From Ramlibacter sp. (lineage in GTDB: Bacteria; Pseudomonadota; Gammaproteobacteria; Burkholderiales; Burkholderiaceae_C): a stretch of DNA of 64,000 bases. Positions 1 through 8,635 of the stretch are shown here, piece after piece. The notes beneath the pieces were generated by a model. The model was not told where the DNA came from and did no database searches. It saw only the letters and a program-made list of their open reading frames with translations. The position numbers were made by a program, and so were the translations under genes. The DNA lies in NCBI GenBank assembly GCA_030695945.1, contig JAUYOG010000043.1:1-64000 (forward strand), given 5' to 3'. Position 1 is the first letter of the stretch. Each line of letters starts with the position of its first letter.

Positions 1-245
1 AAGAGCGTGCGCAGCACGCGCATCGAGCCGTGCGTACGTTTCTGGCTCGCGAAACTTGTTTGAGCCGTAGCAGAGCGTAGGCGAGTGGTTTCGCGCGGGT
101 CGCGGACTCGCCCGGCGCAAGGAATTCGGTGTCGCTGCGAAGCAGCCACACCGAACGCCGTAGCCATCGCGCCGCAGCCCGCCCACGCGCAGCTTTGCCG
201 CGAGGAATCGGCCCGGCGTGGTCCCGAGTACGCTCACATACTGTG
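1..245. repeat. Gene-free stretch with a degenerate relative of the intergenic inverted-repeat element
   Basis: I see no convincing gene here. Positions 173-204 resemble the right arm of the inverted-repeat element found at about 38.12 and 45.94 kb: they share a CAGCCC-CCC core followed by an ACGCG and GCTTTGC block, with small differences. The stretch at 70-90 also resembles the gtagcggagcggagtc segment of those copies. The motifs are in a different order from the two good copies, so this may be a rearranged or separate element, and its left part lies outside the window. Like the other copies it sits beyond the 3' end of a minus-strand gene. Confidence 0.35.
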
Positions 246-281
246 AACACGCCCCGGTCGTGGCTCCTCGTTCGCACTTCC

Positions 282-1370
282 CTAGAACAGCGCGCCCTGC
301 CCCGTCGCGCCGGGCCGGCGGAACGCACCGGTATCCAGCGTCACCCTTTCGCGATTGAATCCCAGCCGCGCGGCGGCCTTCGCGAAGCGCTGGCCGATCA
401 GCTCGGCCCAGGGCCCGCTGCCTTTCATGCGCGTGGCGAAATCGCTGTCGTAGTCCTTGCCGCCGCGCATGTCGTGGATGCGCGCCATGATGCGGGCCGC
501 GCGCTGCGGGTAATGCACTTCCAGCCATTGCCGGAACAGCGGGCTCACCTCCCAGGGCAACCGGATCACGTGGTAGAAGGCGCTGCGCGCACCGGCATCC
601 CACGCCGCTTCCATCACCTGCTCCATGTCGTCGGTGAGGAAAGGGATCTGCGGCGCCAGGCTCACCCCGCATGGCACGCCGTTCTCGGCCAGGGTGCGCA
701 GCGTGCGCAGCCGCCGATGCGGCGCGGCCGCCCGCGGCTCGAGCTTGCGCGTGAGTTCCGCGTCCAGCGTGGTGATGGTGACATTGACCGCGACAAGGCC
801 TTGAGCCGCCATGGGTGCGATGAGGTCCAGGTCGCGCTCCACGCCGCTGGACTTCGTGACGAGGCCGAAGGCGTGCCGCGTCTCGTGCATCAACTCGATG
901 ACGGCGCGCGTGAGGCGCAACTCGCGCTCCACGGGCTGGTAGCAGTCGGTCGCGGTGCCGATGGCGATCAGGCGCGGCTCGTAGTTGCGGCGGGAGAGCT
1001 CGTGTCGCAGCAGCGCCGCGATGTTGCGCTTGGCGATGATCTTCGTCTCGAAATCCAGTCCCGGCGACAGGTTGAGGTAACTGTGCGTCGGCCGCGCGTA
1101 GCAGTAGATGCAGCCATGCTCGCAGCCGCGGTAGGGGTTGATGGACCGGTCGAAATAGACGTCGGGCGAATCGTTGCTGCTGATGATGCTGCGCGCCTCT
1201 TCCCAGATCACCTCGGTGGGGGGCGGGGCATGCGGTTGCGCCAGCCCTTCGTCCAGCGTGGACCAGCCGTCGTCGAAAGCGTGCCGCGCGTCGGGCGCGA
1301 AGCGGTGCGCGAGCCGCGAGGCGGCACCGCGGCCCTTGAGCGCCTCCAGGGGGACGCGCACTTCATCCAT
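282..1370 (-). CDS. PA0069-family radical SAM protein (SplB-like)
   Basis: The 362-residue protein has the radical SAM iron-sulfur motif C-x3-C-x2-C at Cys83, Cys87 and Cys90 (GCEHGCIYC), preceded by NPYRG, a typical lead-in of the PA0069/spore-photoproduct-lyase-related group (COG1533). It should bind a [4Fe-4S] cluster and cleave S-adenosylmethionine to start radical chemistry. The substrate of this subfamily is not known to me, although its relatives include DNA photoproduct lyases. The ATG at 1370 was chosen because the protein starts with the usual MDEVRVPLEALKGRG N-terminus and length fits the family. A LexA-type box lies 19 bases upstream (1389-1408), which suggests SOS control. The gene is monocistronic: its 3' end faces a repeat-like gene-free stretch and its 5' end faces a divergent signalling operon. 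Confidence 0.85.
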   Translation of the reverse strand: MDEVRVPLEALKGRGAASRLAHRFAPDARHAFDDGWSTLDEGLAQPHAPPPTEVIWEEARSIISSNDSPDVYFDRSINPYRGCEHGCIYCYARPTHSYLNLSPGLDFETKIIAKRNIAALLRHELSRRNYEPRLIAIGTATDCYQPVERELRLTRAVIELMHETRHAFGLVTKSSGVERDLDLIAPMAAQGLVAVNVTITTLDAELTRKLEPRAAAPHRRLRTLRTLAENGVPCGVSLAPQIPFLTDDMEQVMEAAWDAGARSAFYHVIRLPWEVSPLFRQWLEVHYPQRAARIMARIHDMRGGKDYDSDFATRMKGSGPWAELIGQRFAKAAARLGFNRERVTLDTGAFRRPGATGQGALF

Positions 1371-1388
1371 GGAAAAGGTCTGCGTAAA

Positions 1389-1408
1389 TACTGTTCATGC
1401 ATACAGTA
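1389..1408 (-). promoter_or_regulatory. LexA (SOS) box upstream of the radical SAM gene
   Basis: The sequence TACTGTTCATGCATACAGTA matches the gammaproteobacterial/betaproteobacterial LexA consensus CTGT-N8-ACAG with the flanking TA on both sides. It ends 19 bases before the radical SAM start codon at 1370 and lies 184 bases from the divergent gene at 1592, so the minus-strand gene is the likelier target. Confidence 0.7.
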
Positions 1409-1591
1409 TCCACCAAGGCGGCCCGCGCGTGCAAGCGTCCATCCGGGGCCGGAAACACCTAACACTTTTGGCGCAGGGCAAATTGCCTAGGGCACGCGAG
1501 GATTTTTCGTATCTGAACGTGACGCCCGGATGTTTTCATTTGCCTGTCGCCGCGACGTCGTTCGGTGGCGAATTACCTGAAAGGCAGCGTA

Positions 1592-2800
1592 ATGGACACA
1601 AGCAAGCCCATGGGCACGAAAGCGCGGATCCTGGTGGTCGACGACACGCCCGACAACGTCTACCTGATGAGTGCCCTGCTCGAGGACCACTACGACGTGG
1701 CCACCGCGGGGGGCGGCGCCCAGGCGCTCGAGATCGCCCACTCCGACACGCCGCCGGAGTTGATCTTGCTGGACATCATGATGCCGGAGATGGACGGCTA
1801 CGAGGTGATGCGCCGGCTGCGGCAAAACCCCTCGACGGCCTGCATCCCCGTCATCTTCCTCACGGCCCTCACCAGCATCGAGGAGGAGCAGTTCGGCCTG
1901 GACCTGGGCGCCGTGGACTACATCACCAAGCCGATCAGCCCACCCGTGGTGCTGGCCCGCGTGCACGCGCACCTGGAGCGCAGCAGCAACGCGCGCCGGC
2001 TGCAGGCGCTTTCCGAAAAGCTGGGCCGCTACCTCGCGCCCCAGGTCTACAAGTCGCTGTTCGACGGCTCCCGCGACGCCGAGATCCGCACCCAGCGCAA
2101 GAAGCTCACGGTCTTCTTCTCCGACATCAAGGATTTCACGGCGTCCACCGCCAAATGGCAGCCGGAGGACATCACCTTCCTGCTCAACAGCTACTTCTCC
2201 GAGATGTCCAAGATCGCCCTGGAATACGGCGGCACCCTGGACAAGTTCATCGGCGACGCCATGGTGATCTTCTTCGGCGACCCGGACACGTCCGGCGTGA
2301 AGGAAGACGCCCTGCGCTGCGTCCGGATGGCGCTGGCCATGCAGCGGCGCATGTCGGAGCTGCAGATCCTGTGGCGGGAGATGGGCTCCGAGAAAACCTT
2401 CCAGGTGCGCATGGGCATCAACACCGGCTACTGCGACGTGGGCAACTTCGGCAGCGACCTGCGCATGGACTACACGATCATCGGGTCGGAGGTGAACCTC
2501 GCGGCCCGCCTCGAACAATCGGCCGACCCCGGCGGCATCGTGATCTCCCGGGAAACGTGGAGCATGGTGCGCGACGAGATCGTCGCCGACGAGCTCGAGC
2601 CGCTGGTGGCCAAGGGATTCGCCGAGCCGGTGCCGGTCTATTCCGTTCGCGGCGAGGCGAAGCAGCAGACCGGCGCGCGCAAGGTATTCCAATGGGAGCG
2701 CCTGGGCATGCGGGTGCTCATCGACCTGGACAGGCTGCCGTCCGCCGAGCGCGCCGCGGCCGCGGTCGAGCTGCGCGAGATGGCCGACCGCCTGCATTGA
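1592..2800 (+). CDS. Response regulator with class III adenylate/guanylate cyclase output domain
   Basis: The 402-residue protein has two parts. Residues 10-130 are a receiver domain with the acidic pair Asp17/Asp18, phospho-acceptor Asp61 (LLDIMMPEMDG) and Lys113. After a short helical linker, residues 170-340 form a class III nucleotide cyclase domain with metal-binding Asp178 (FFSDIKDFT) and Asp222 (FIGDAM). Lys218 and the Thr of DYTIIG occupy purine-selecting positions usual in bacterial adenylyl cyclases, so cAMP is the likelier product, but this is inference. The ATG at 1592 has an AAGGCAG ribosome site; an in-frame GTG at 1565 is less likely. It is followed 11 bases later by a hybrid histidine kinase, which suggests that the kinase controls the cyclase by phosphotransfer. 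No membrane segment is seen, so it should be cytosolic. Confidence 0.88.
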   Translation: MDTSKPMGTKARILVVDDTPDNVYLMSALLEDHYDVATAGGGAQALEIAHSDTPPELILLDIMMPEMDGYEVMRRLRQNPSTACIPVIFLTALTSIEEEQFGLDLGAVDYITKPISPPVVLARVHAHLERSSNARRLQALSEKLGRYLAPQVYKSLFDGSRDAEIRTQRKKLTVFFSDIKDFTASTAKWQPEDITFLLNSYFSEMSKIALEYGGTLDKFIGDAMVIFFGDPDTSGVKEDALRCVRMALAMQRRMSELQILWREMGSEKTFQVRMGINTGYCDVGNFGSDLRMDYTIIGSEVNLAARLEQSADPGGIVISRETWSMVRDEIVADELEPLVAKGFAEPVPVYSVRGEAKQQTGARKVFQWERLGMRVLIDLDRLPSAERAAAAVELREMADRLH

Positions 2801-2811
2801 CGGCGGCACGA

Positions 2812-5800
2812 GTGGACCTGGACCTCGACCTGCAAGCCCTGGCCGCGATGGGAGAGCCACCGGTCGCCGACGGCGCGGGGGCCGACACCGAATCGCTGCG
2901 CGAGGAGTTGCGCATCGCGCGGCGGCAGCTGGAACGCATGGGCGAGAACCTGACGGAACAGCGGTCGTCGATGGCGCTGCTGTTCGCCACGCTGGACGCG
3001 ACGGACGACGGGATCATGGCGTTCCAGTTCGCCGACGGCAAGCTTTTCTACAACACCGCATTCGTGACGATGTGGCGGATTCCCGAGGACATGCTGGCCG
3101 GGCTCGGCCAGCAGGAACTGCTGGCGCTGCAGTGTGCGCAGGTGAAGCACCCCGACGAGATGGAAGAGGAGTCGAGCCGGTTCGACCCCGAAGCCGAGGA
3201 CTTCAACGTCGTCGAGCTCAAGGACGGCCGGATCTTCGAGCGCCACGCGAGGCCGCAGCTCGTTCATGGCCGCAGCGTCGGCCGGGTGGTCGTGTTTCGC
3301 GACGTCACCCAGCGCGTGCATTTCGAGCAGAAGATGATGTTCAACCAGGTGGTGGTCGAGAATTCGGGCCCCATCCTCTGGTTCGACTACAAGAGCGCGC
3401 GGGTGACCTACGCCAACCTGGCCGCCTGCGAGCTGCTGGGCTACCGCATCGACCAGTTGGTCGGCCTGCACATCAGCGAGCTGGACCCTTCCTACTGCGC
3501 CGAAACCTTCCGGCCGCTCGAACAGGCGCTGCGCACCCACGGCAAGCCGTCCGTCTTTCGCACGCTGTACCGGCACAGCAGCGGATCCATGCTCACCATC
3601 GACGCCACTGCTTCGATCGCGGACCAGGGCGAGTGCGAGATCTTCGTGATCAGCTTCAAGGACATCACGGAGCAAAGGGCCGCGGCGCGCGAGCAAAAAC
3701 GCCAACAGGCGCTGATGAACGCGCTGTTCAACTCCATCCCCGACCTGATCGTCTACAAGGACACGCGAGGCGTCTACCTGGGCGTGAACGACGCGTTCGC
3801 CCGCGTGGCACGCCGGCCGGCGGCGGACATCGAGGGGCGCACGGCCTGGGAGCTGTTCCGGCCGGACCGGGCGGAGGTCATCTGCCGCCTCGACGAAGCC
3901 GCATTCCAGTCGGAGGGCGTGTCGCTGGTCGAGGAACACATCACCCGGCCGGACGGCGCCGAGATGGTCCTCGAGACCGCGCGCAACCCCATGCGCGACC
4001 ACGAGGGCAAGCTGATGGGCATCCTGGCCATCGGGCGAGACGTCACCCAGCGCAAGAAGGAGGAACAGGAGATCCGCGTTGCGAAGGAACTGGCCGAGGA
4101 AGCGACGCGCATGAAGACGGACTTCCTCGCCAACATGAGCCACGAGATCCGCACGCCGATGAACGCGATCATCGGCATGTCCCACCTGGCGCTGAAGACC
4201 GACCTGACGCCGCGGCAGCGCGACTACATCGGCAAGGTCCAGAGCTCGGGCCAGCACCTGCTGGGCATCATCAACGACATTCTCGATTTCTCGAAGGTCG
4301 AAGCGGGCAAGCTCACGATCGAGCATACCGAATTCGGGCTGGAGAAGCTCCTGGACAACGTGGCCAACCTGATCACGCAGAAAAGCAGCGCGAAGGGGCT
4401 GGAGCTGGTGTTCGACGTTGGCCCGGACGTGCCGCGGCAGCTCGTGGGCGACTCGCTGCGCCTCGGCCAGATCCTGATCAATTACGCCAACAACGCCGTG
4501 AAATACACGGACCGGGGCGAGATCCTCGTCGCGGTACGGATGCTGGATCGCGGCGCCAACGACGTGCTGCTGCACTTTTCCGTCACGGACACGGGCATCG
4601 GCCTCACCGAGGAACAGCAGGGACGCCTGTTCCAGAGCTTCCAGCAGGCCGACTCCTCCACCACCCGCAAGTACGGCGGCACGGGCCTCGGGCTCGCGAT
4701 CTCCAAGAACCTGGCACAGCTCATGGGCGGCGAAGTCGGCGTGGAGAGCCGGTTCGGCCACGGAAGCACCTTCTGGTTCACCGTGCGCACGGGCATCGGC
4801 CATGCGAGCCCACGCGAGCTCGTGCCGGTGCCGGACCTGCGGCATCGCCGCGCGCTGGTCGTTGACGACAGCGACAGCGCGCGCGCCATGCTGGCCGACA
4901 TGCTGCACGGGATGACGTTCGAAGTGGTGGAAGCGTCTTCCGGCAGCGCAGCGATCCAGGCCGTGCAGGCTGCATCCGGGCGAGGCGAGCCCTTCGACAT
5001 CGTGTACCTGGACTGGCGCATGCCGGAGATGGACGGCATCGAGACCGCGCGGCGGCTGAAGGCGCTGGAGCTGCGGCATGCACCATTCATCGTCATGGCC
5101 ACTGCGCACGGGCGCGAGGAGGTCCTGAAGCATGCCGAATCGGTGGGCATCGAGGACGTGCTGATCAAGCCCATCAACGCCTCCATGCTGTTCGACACCA
5201 CGGTGAGCGCGCTCAGCGGGCAGCTCGCCGAATCCCGCCAGGAGGGCACGCAGGCGCGGCAGGTGGACGACCGGCTGGCGGGCGTGAAGGGTGCGCGCAT
5301 CCTCCTGGTGGAGGACAACGACATCAACCAGCTCGTGGCTTGCGAGATCCTGCGCGACGCCGGCTTCGAGGTGGACGTGGCGGAGAACGGGCGGGTGTGC
5401 CTGGACATGGTGCAACCCGGCCGGTATGGCGCCGTGCTGATGGACATGCAGATGCCTGTCATGGATGGCGTCACGGCCACCCTCGAGCTGCGCAAGGACC
5501 CGCGGCTCGAGGCGCTGCCGATCGTGGCGATGACCGCGAACGCCATGCAGAGGGACCGGGACAAGTGCCTGGCCGCCGGCATGAACGACTTCGTCACCAA
5601 GCCGATCGACCCCGCGGCGCTCTGCGATGTCCTGATCAGGTGGCTCACCATGCCCGGCGTCGGCGACGCCTCCGTTGCCGGCCCGGCCGCGCAGGCGCAC
5701 GCTCCCGCCGTGGCCGATGCGCCCGCGCTCGCCTGCGTGCCGGGCCTGGACGTCGCCACCGGGCTGCGGCGCATGATGGGCAAGAAGCCGCTGTACCTGG

Positions 5801-6099
5801 CGATGCTCCGGCGCTACGTCGATGGGCAGCGCAGCTGCCCGGCCGAACTCAGGCACGCGCTCGACCGCGGCGACTGGCCCACGGCGGAGCGGCTCGCCCA
5901 CACGGCCAGGGGCGTCTCGGGCAACATCGGCGCGATCGGTGTACCCGGGCATGCGCAGGCACTGGAGCAGGCGATCCGCGACAAGCGCTCGCGAGATGAA
6001 GTGGAACAGCACCTGCACCGGTTCGAGGATTCCCTCGCCCTGCTGATCGGCTCGGTCGAGCAGACGCTGGCGCAGCCCGAGGCGTTGGCCGCGGCCTGA
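2812..6099 (+). CDS. Multi-PAS hybrid histidine kinase with two receivers and Hpt domain
   Basis: This is a soluble sensor kinase of about 1095 residues. Domain order: short N-terminal coiled coil (about 25-50), PAS domains at about 55-165, 178-290 and 302-415, HisKA with His444 (NMSHEIRTPMN), HATPase with N-box near 558-562 (NYANNAVKY) and G-boxes DTGIGL and GTGLGLAIS, receiver 1 with Asp734 (YLDWRMPEMDG), receiver 2 with Asp878 (LMDMQMPVMDG), and a C-terminal Hpt with His1030 (LAHTARGVSGNIG). This BarA/EvgS-like chain would relay phosphate from His444 through a receiver to His1030 and on to a partner, probably the adjacent receiver-cyclase. No transmembrane segment is visible. The start is uncertain: GTG 2812 is used, ATG 2848 is possible, and neither has a strong ribosome site. 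The open frame continues upstream inside the cyclase gene, but that part is a shadow. Confidence 0.88.
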   Translation: MDLDLDLQALAAMGEPPVADGAGADTESLREELRIARRQLERMGENLTEQRSSMALLFATLDATDDGIMAFQFADGKLFYNTAFVTMWRIPEDMLAGLGQQELLALQCAQVKHPDEMEEESSRFDPEAEDFNVVELKDGRIFERHARPQLVHGRSVGRVVVFRDVTQRVHFEQKMMFNQVVVENSGPILWFDYKSARVTYANLAACELLGYRIDQLVGLHISELDPSYCAETFRPLEQALRTHGKPSVFRTLYRHSSGSMLTIDATASIADQGECEIFVISFKDITEQRAAAREQKRQQALMNALFNSIPDLIVYKDTRGVYLGVNDAFARVARRPAADIEGRTAWELFRPDRAEVICRLDEAAFQSEGVSLVEEHITRPDGAEMVLETARNPMRDHEGKLMGILAIGRDVTQRKKEEQEIRVAKELAEEATRMKTDFLANMSHEIRTPMNAIIGMSHLALKTDLTPRQRDYIGKVQSSGQHLLGIINDILDFSKVEAGKLTIEHTEFGLEKLLDNVANLITQKSSAKGLELVFDVGPDVPRQLVGDSLRLGQILINYANNAVKYTDRGEILVAVRMLDRGANDVLLHFSVTDTGIGLTEEQQGRLFQSFQQADSSTTRKYGGTGLGLAISKNLAQLMGGEVGVESRFGHGSTFWFTVRTGIGHASPRELVPVPDLRHRRALVVDDSDSARAMLADMLHGMTFEVVEASSGSAAIQAVQAASGRGEPFDIVYLDWRMPEMDGIETARRLKALELRHAPFIVMATAHGREEVLKHAESVGIEDVLIKPINASMLFDTTVSALSGQLAESRQEGTQARQVDDRLAGVKGARILLVEDNDINQLVACEILRDAGFEVDVAENGRVCLDMVQPGRYGAVLMDMQMPVMDGVTATLELRKDPRLEALPIVAMTANAMQRDRDKCLAAGMNDFVTKPIDPAALCDVLIRWLTMPGVGDASVAGPAAQAHAPAVADAPALACVPGLDVATGLRRMMGKKPLYLAMLRRYVDGQRSCPAELRHALDRGDWPTAERLAHTARGVSGNIGAIGVPGHAQALEQAIRDKRSRDEVEQHLHRFEDSLALLIGSVEQTLAQPEALAAA

Positions 6100-6189
6100 C
6101 CGCGATCGCGCAATCCCGCGCCGCCACTGTTGAGTCATCCGGCCTGCCGCCCCCCTTCGCGGCGGGCGAGGCGGATAATCGCCGGTGAC

Positions 6190-7581
6190 ATGGACACCCT
6201 CCTGCTCTCGCGACTTCAGTTCGCCGCCAACATCAGCTTCCACATCCTCTTTCCCACGATCAATATCGCGCTGTGCTGGTTCCTCGTGTACTTTCGCATG
6301 CGCCACAGCGCGGCCAAGGGCACGGCCAGCGCGCAGGGCTGGGAGGAAGCGTATTACCTCTGGACCAAGGTCTTCGCGCTGACGTTCGCACTCGGCGTGG
6401 TCTCCGGCATCACCATGAGCTTCCAGTTCGGCACCAACTGGCCGGGCTACATGGAAAAGACCGGCAACATCGCCGGTCCGTTGCTGGGCTACGAGGTGCT
6501 CACGGCGTTCTTCCTCGAGGCGACCTTCCTGGGCATCATGCTGTTCGGGCGCAGCCGCGTCTCCGACCGCGCGCACCTCTTCGCCACGCTGATGGTGGCG
6601 GCCGGCACGACCTTGTCCGCGTTCTGGATCCTCAGCCTCAACTCCTGGATGCAGACGCCCACCGGCTACGAGATCATCGATGGCCGCTTCCATGCGACCA
6701 GCTGGCTGGAGGTGATCTTCAATCCCTCCTTCCCGTACCGCCTGGTGCACAAGCTGCTGGCGTCGACGCTCACGGCAGCCTTCCTCATCGCGGGCCTGTC
6801 GGCGTGGCAGCTGCTGCGCGGCACCGCAAATGGCGGCACCCGCCGCGCGCTCCGTGCCTCGGTCATCGCAGCGGCCGTCGCCATCCCGCTGCAGATCGTC
6901 GCGGGCGACCTGCACGGCCTCAACACACTGCAGCACCAACCGGCCAAGATCGCCGCGATCGAAGGAATCTGGCACACCGAAAAAGGCGCGGCGCTCACGC
7001 TGTTCGGCTGGCCCAACCAGAAGGAGCGCCGCACCGACTACGCGGTCCAGGTGCCCAAGCTGGGCAGCCTGATCCTCGCGCACGACGCCGACGCCGAGAT
7101 CAAGGGCCTGGATGAATTCCCCGGCGCGCACCCGCCGGTGGCGCCCGTGTTCTGGAGCTTCCGCGTGATGGTGGGCATGGGCGTGCTGATGCTGCTGGTG
7201 TCGTGGTGGGCGTCGTGGACGCTGTGGCGTGGCCGCGGGCAACCCGGGCGGGACGACACGGTGCCGTTCTCCCGCTGGCAGTTGCGGCTGCTGGCCGCCA
7301 TGACCTTTTCCGGCTGGGTCTCCACGCTCGCCGGCTGGTACGTCACGGAGATCGGCAGGCAACCCTTCATGGTGTACGGCTTGTTGCGCACCGCGGACGT
7401 GGTGGCCGACCACCCCGCCGGCATGGTGCTTTCCACCCTCATCGCCTACCTCGTCGTGTACGTCTTCCTGCTGGCGTCGTACATCCTGGTGCTCATGTAC
7501 ATGGCCAGCCATCCTGCCCAGCCGACGGCGCAGACACCGCAAAGCCCGAAGGCGGCCACGCCGATCCGCGGGCCGGCCTGA
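6190..7581 (+). CDS. cioA: Cytochrome bd-type quinol oxidase subunit I (CioA-like)
   Basis: This 463-residue integral membrane protein is the catalytic subunit that oxidises quinol and reduces oxygen to water at the haem b595/d site. His18 in NISFHILFP corresponds to the haem b595 ligand, His in FPYRLVHKLLAS and Met in FRVMVGMG to the haem b558 ligands, and GWYVTEIGRQPFMVYG is the family signature. The periplasmic Q-loop keeps QPAKIAAIEG but is short, as in the cyanide-insensitive (Cio) branch rather than the long E. coli CydA. The ATG at 6190 was chosen over the upstream in-frame 6130 start because MDTLLLSRLQFAANISFH is the standard N-terminus. It forms an operon with subunit II 13 bases downstream. 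No clear FNR or ArcA site was found in the 90 bases upstream. Confidence 0.93.
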   Translation: MDTLLLSRLQFAANISFHILFPTINIALCWFLVYFRMRHSAAKGTASAQGWEEAYYLWTKVFALTFALGVVSGITMSFQFGTNWPGYMEKTGNIAGPLLGYEVLTAFFLEATFLGIMLFGRSRVSDRAHLFATLMVAAGTTLSAFWILSLNSWMQTPTGYEIIDGRFHATSWLEVIFNPSFPYRLVHKLLASTLTAAFLIAGLSAWQLLRGTANGGTRRALRASVIAAAVAIPLQIVAGDLHGLNTLQHQPAKIAAIEGIWHTEKGAALTLFGWPNQKERRTDYAVQVPKLGSLILAHDADAEIKGLDEFPGAHPPVAPVFWSFRVMVGMGVLMLLVSWWASWTLWRGRGQPGRDDTVPFSRWQLRLLAAMTFSGWVSTLAGWYVTEIGRQPFMVYGLLRTADVVADHPAGMVLSTLIAYLVVYVFLLASYILVLMYMASHPAQPTAQTPQSPKAATPIRGPA

Positions 7582-7594
7582 AAGGAACGACGCG

Positions 7595-8608
7595 ATGACG
7601 TTCACCTGGGAATACATGTTGCCGCTGTTCTTCATGGCGGTGATGGGGCTGGCGCTGCTGGCCTACGTGGTGCTCGACGGCTACGACCTGGGCGTCGGCA
7701 TCCTGCTGCCCTTGGCGAACGACGGGCACAAGGACGTCATGGTGTCGAGCATCGGCCCTTTCTGGGACGCCAACGAAACGTGGCTGGTGCTGGGCATCGG
7801 CGTGCTGCTCGTGGCCTTCCCGCTGGCGCACGGCATTGTGCTGACGGCGCTGTACCTGCCGGTCGCCGTGATGTTGATCGGCCTGATCCTGCGCGGCGTG
7901 TCGTTCGATTTCCGCGTGAAAGCCCGCGCCGCGCACAAGCGCACGTGGAACAACCTGTTCGCGCTCGGCTCGCTGATGGCGGCGATGGCGCAGGGGTGGA
8001 TGCTGGGCAGCTACCTCACCGGCTTCGACCACGGCTGGAAGTCGTCGCTGTTCAGCCTGGGCATCGCGCTCACGCTGCCCACCGGATACGCCATGCTCGG
8101 CGCCGGCTGGCTGATCATGAAGACCGGCGACGAGCTGCAGGCCAGGGCCGTGGCCTGGGCGCGGCGGGTGCTGTGGCCGATGGGGCTGGCGCTGGTCGCC
8201 ATCTCGCTGGCGTCGCCGCTGGTGAGCCAGACGGTGTTCGACCGCTGGTTCGACATGCCGCAGTTCCTGGGGCTGCTGCCGATCCCGGTGGCCTGCGCCG
8301 TCGCGTTCTACGCGGCATTCCACGTCACCGCGCGCCCCAACGTGGTGGCCGCCGGTTACGGCTGGGTGGTGTTCGCGAGCACGGTGCTGATCTTCGTGAT
8401 GGCCTTCATCGGCCTCGCATACAGCCTCTACCCGTACATCGTGATCGACCGGCTCACCGTGTGGCAGGCCGCCAGCGCGACCAAGTCCCTGATCTTCATC
8501 TTCGTGGGCGTGGCGATCACGCTGCCCGCGATCATCGTGTACACGATCTTCATGTACCGGGTGTTCTGGGGCCGGGCGACCGAACTGACCTACGGTACAG
8601 GGCAATGA
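7595..8608 (+). CDS. cioB: Cytochrome bd-type quinol oxidase subunit II (CioB-like)
   Basis: The 337-residue, largely hydrophobic protein matches CydB/CioB throughout: N-terminal LAYVVLDGYDLGVGILLPL, then GPFWDANETWLVLGIGVLL and FRGVSFDFR-like segment LRGVSFDFRVK. It pairs with subunit I to form the bd oxidase in the cytoplasmic membrane. An AAAGGA ribosome site precedes the ATG. A very small third subunit (CydX/CydS type) is not evident: the gene is followed directly by a hairpin and a convergent gene. Confidence 0.93.
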   Translation: MTFTWEYMLPLFFMAVMGLALLAYVVLDGYDLGVGILLPLANDGHKDVMVSSIGPFWDANETWLVLGIGVLLVAFPLAHGIVLTALYLPVAVMLIGLILRGVSFDFRVKARAAHKRTWNNLFALGSLMAAMAQGWMLGSYLTGFDHGWKSSLFSLGIALTLPTGYAMLGAGWLIMKTGDELQARAVAWARRVLWPMGLALVAISLASPLVSQTVFDRWFDMPQFLGLLPIPVACAVAFYAAFHVTARPNVVAAGYGWVVFASTVLIFVMAFIGLAYSLYPYIVIDRLTVWQAASATKSLIFIFVGVAITLPAIIVYTIFMYRVFWGRATELTYGTGQ

Positions 8609-8630
8609 CGGTGGGCACAGGTGCCCACCG
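8609..8630. terminator. Perfect 10-bp hairpin between convergent genes
   Basis: CGGTGGGCAC and GTGCCCACCG form a perfect inverted repeat beginning at the base after the oxidase stop codon. It lies between the convergent oxidase and nitronate monooxygenase genes and lacks a T-run, so it may act as a bidirectional, weak or mRNA-stabilising terminator. Confidence 0.5.
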
Positions 8631-8635
8631 GGCGA

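Noticed and set aside
129-1490. Long plus-strand ORF opposite the radical SAM gene
   Set aside because: It is a shadow frame of a high-GC gene on the other strand, has Arg/Ala/His-rich low-complexity translation and no family resemblance.
1174-2811. Upstream extension of the hybrid kinase frame through the cyclase gene
   Set aside because: The extension is low-complexity and overlaps the well-supported receiver-cyclase gene in another frame.
2638-7635. 1665-residue minus-strand ORF opposite the kinase and oxidase genes
   Set aside because: The translation is His/Arg/Gly-rich and lacks domains, while the plus strand carries complete, well-conserved genes here.
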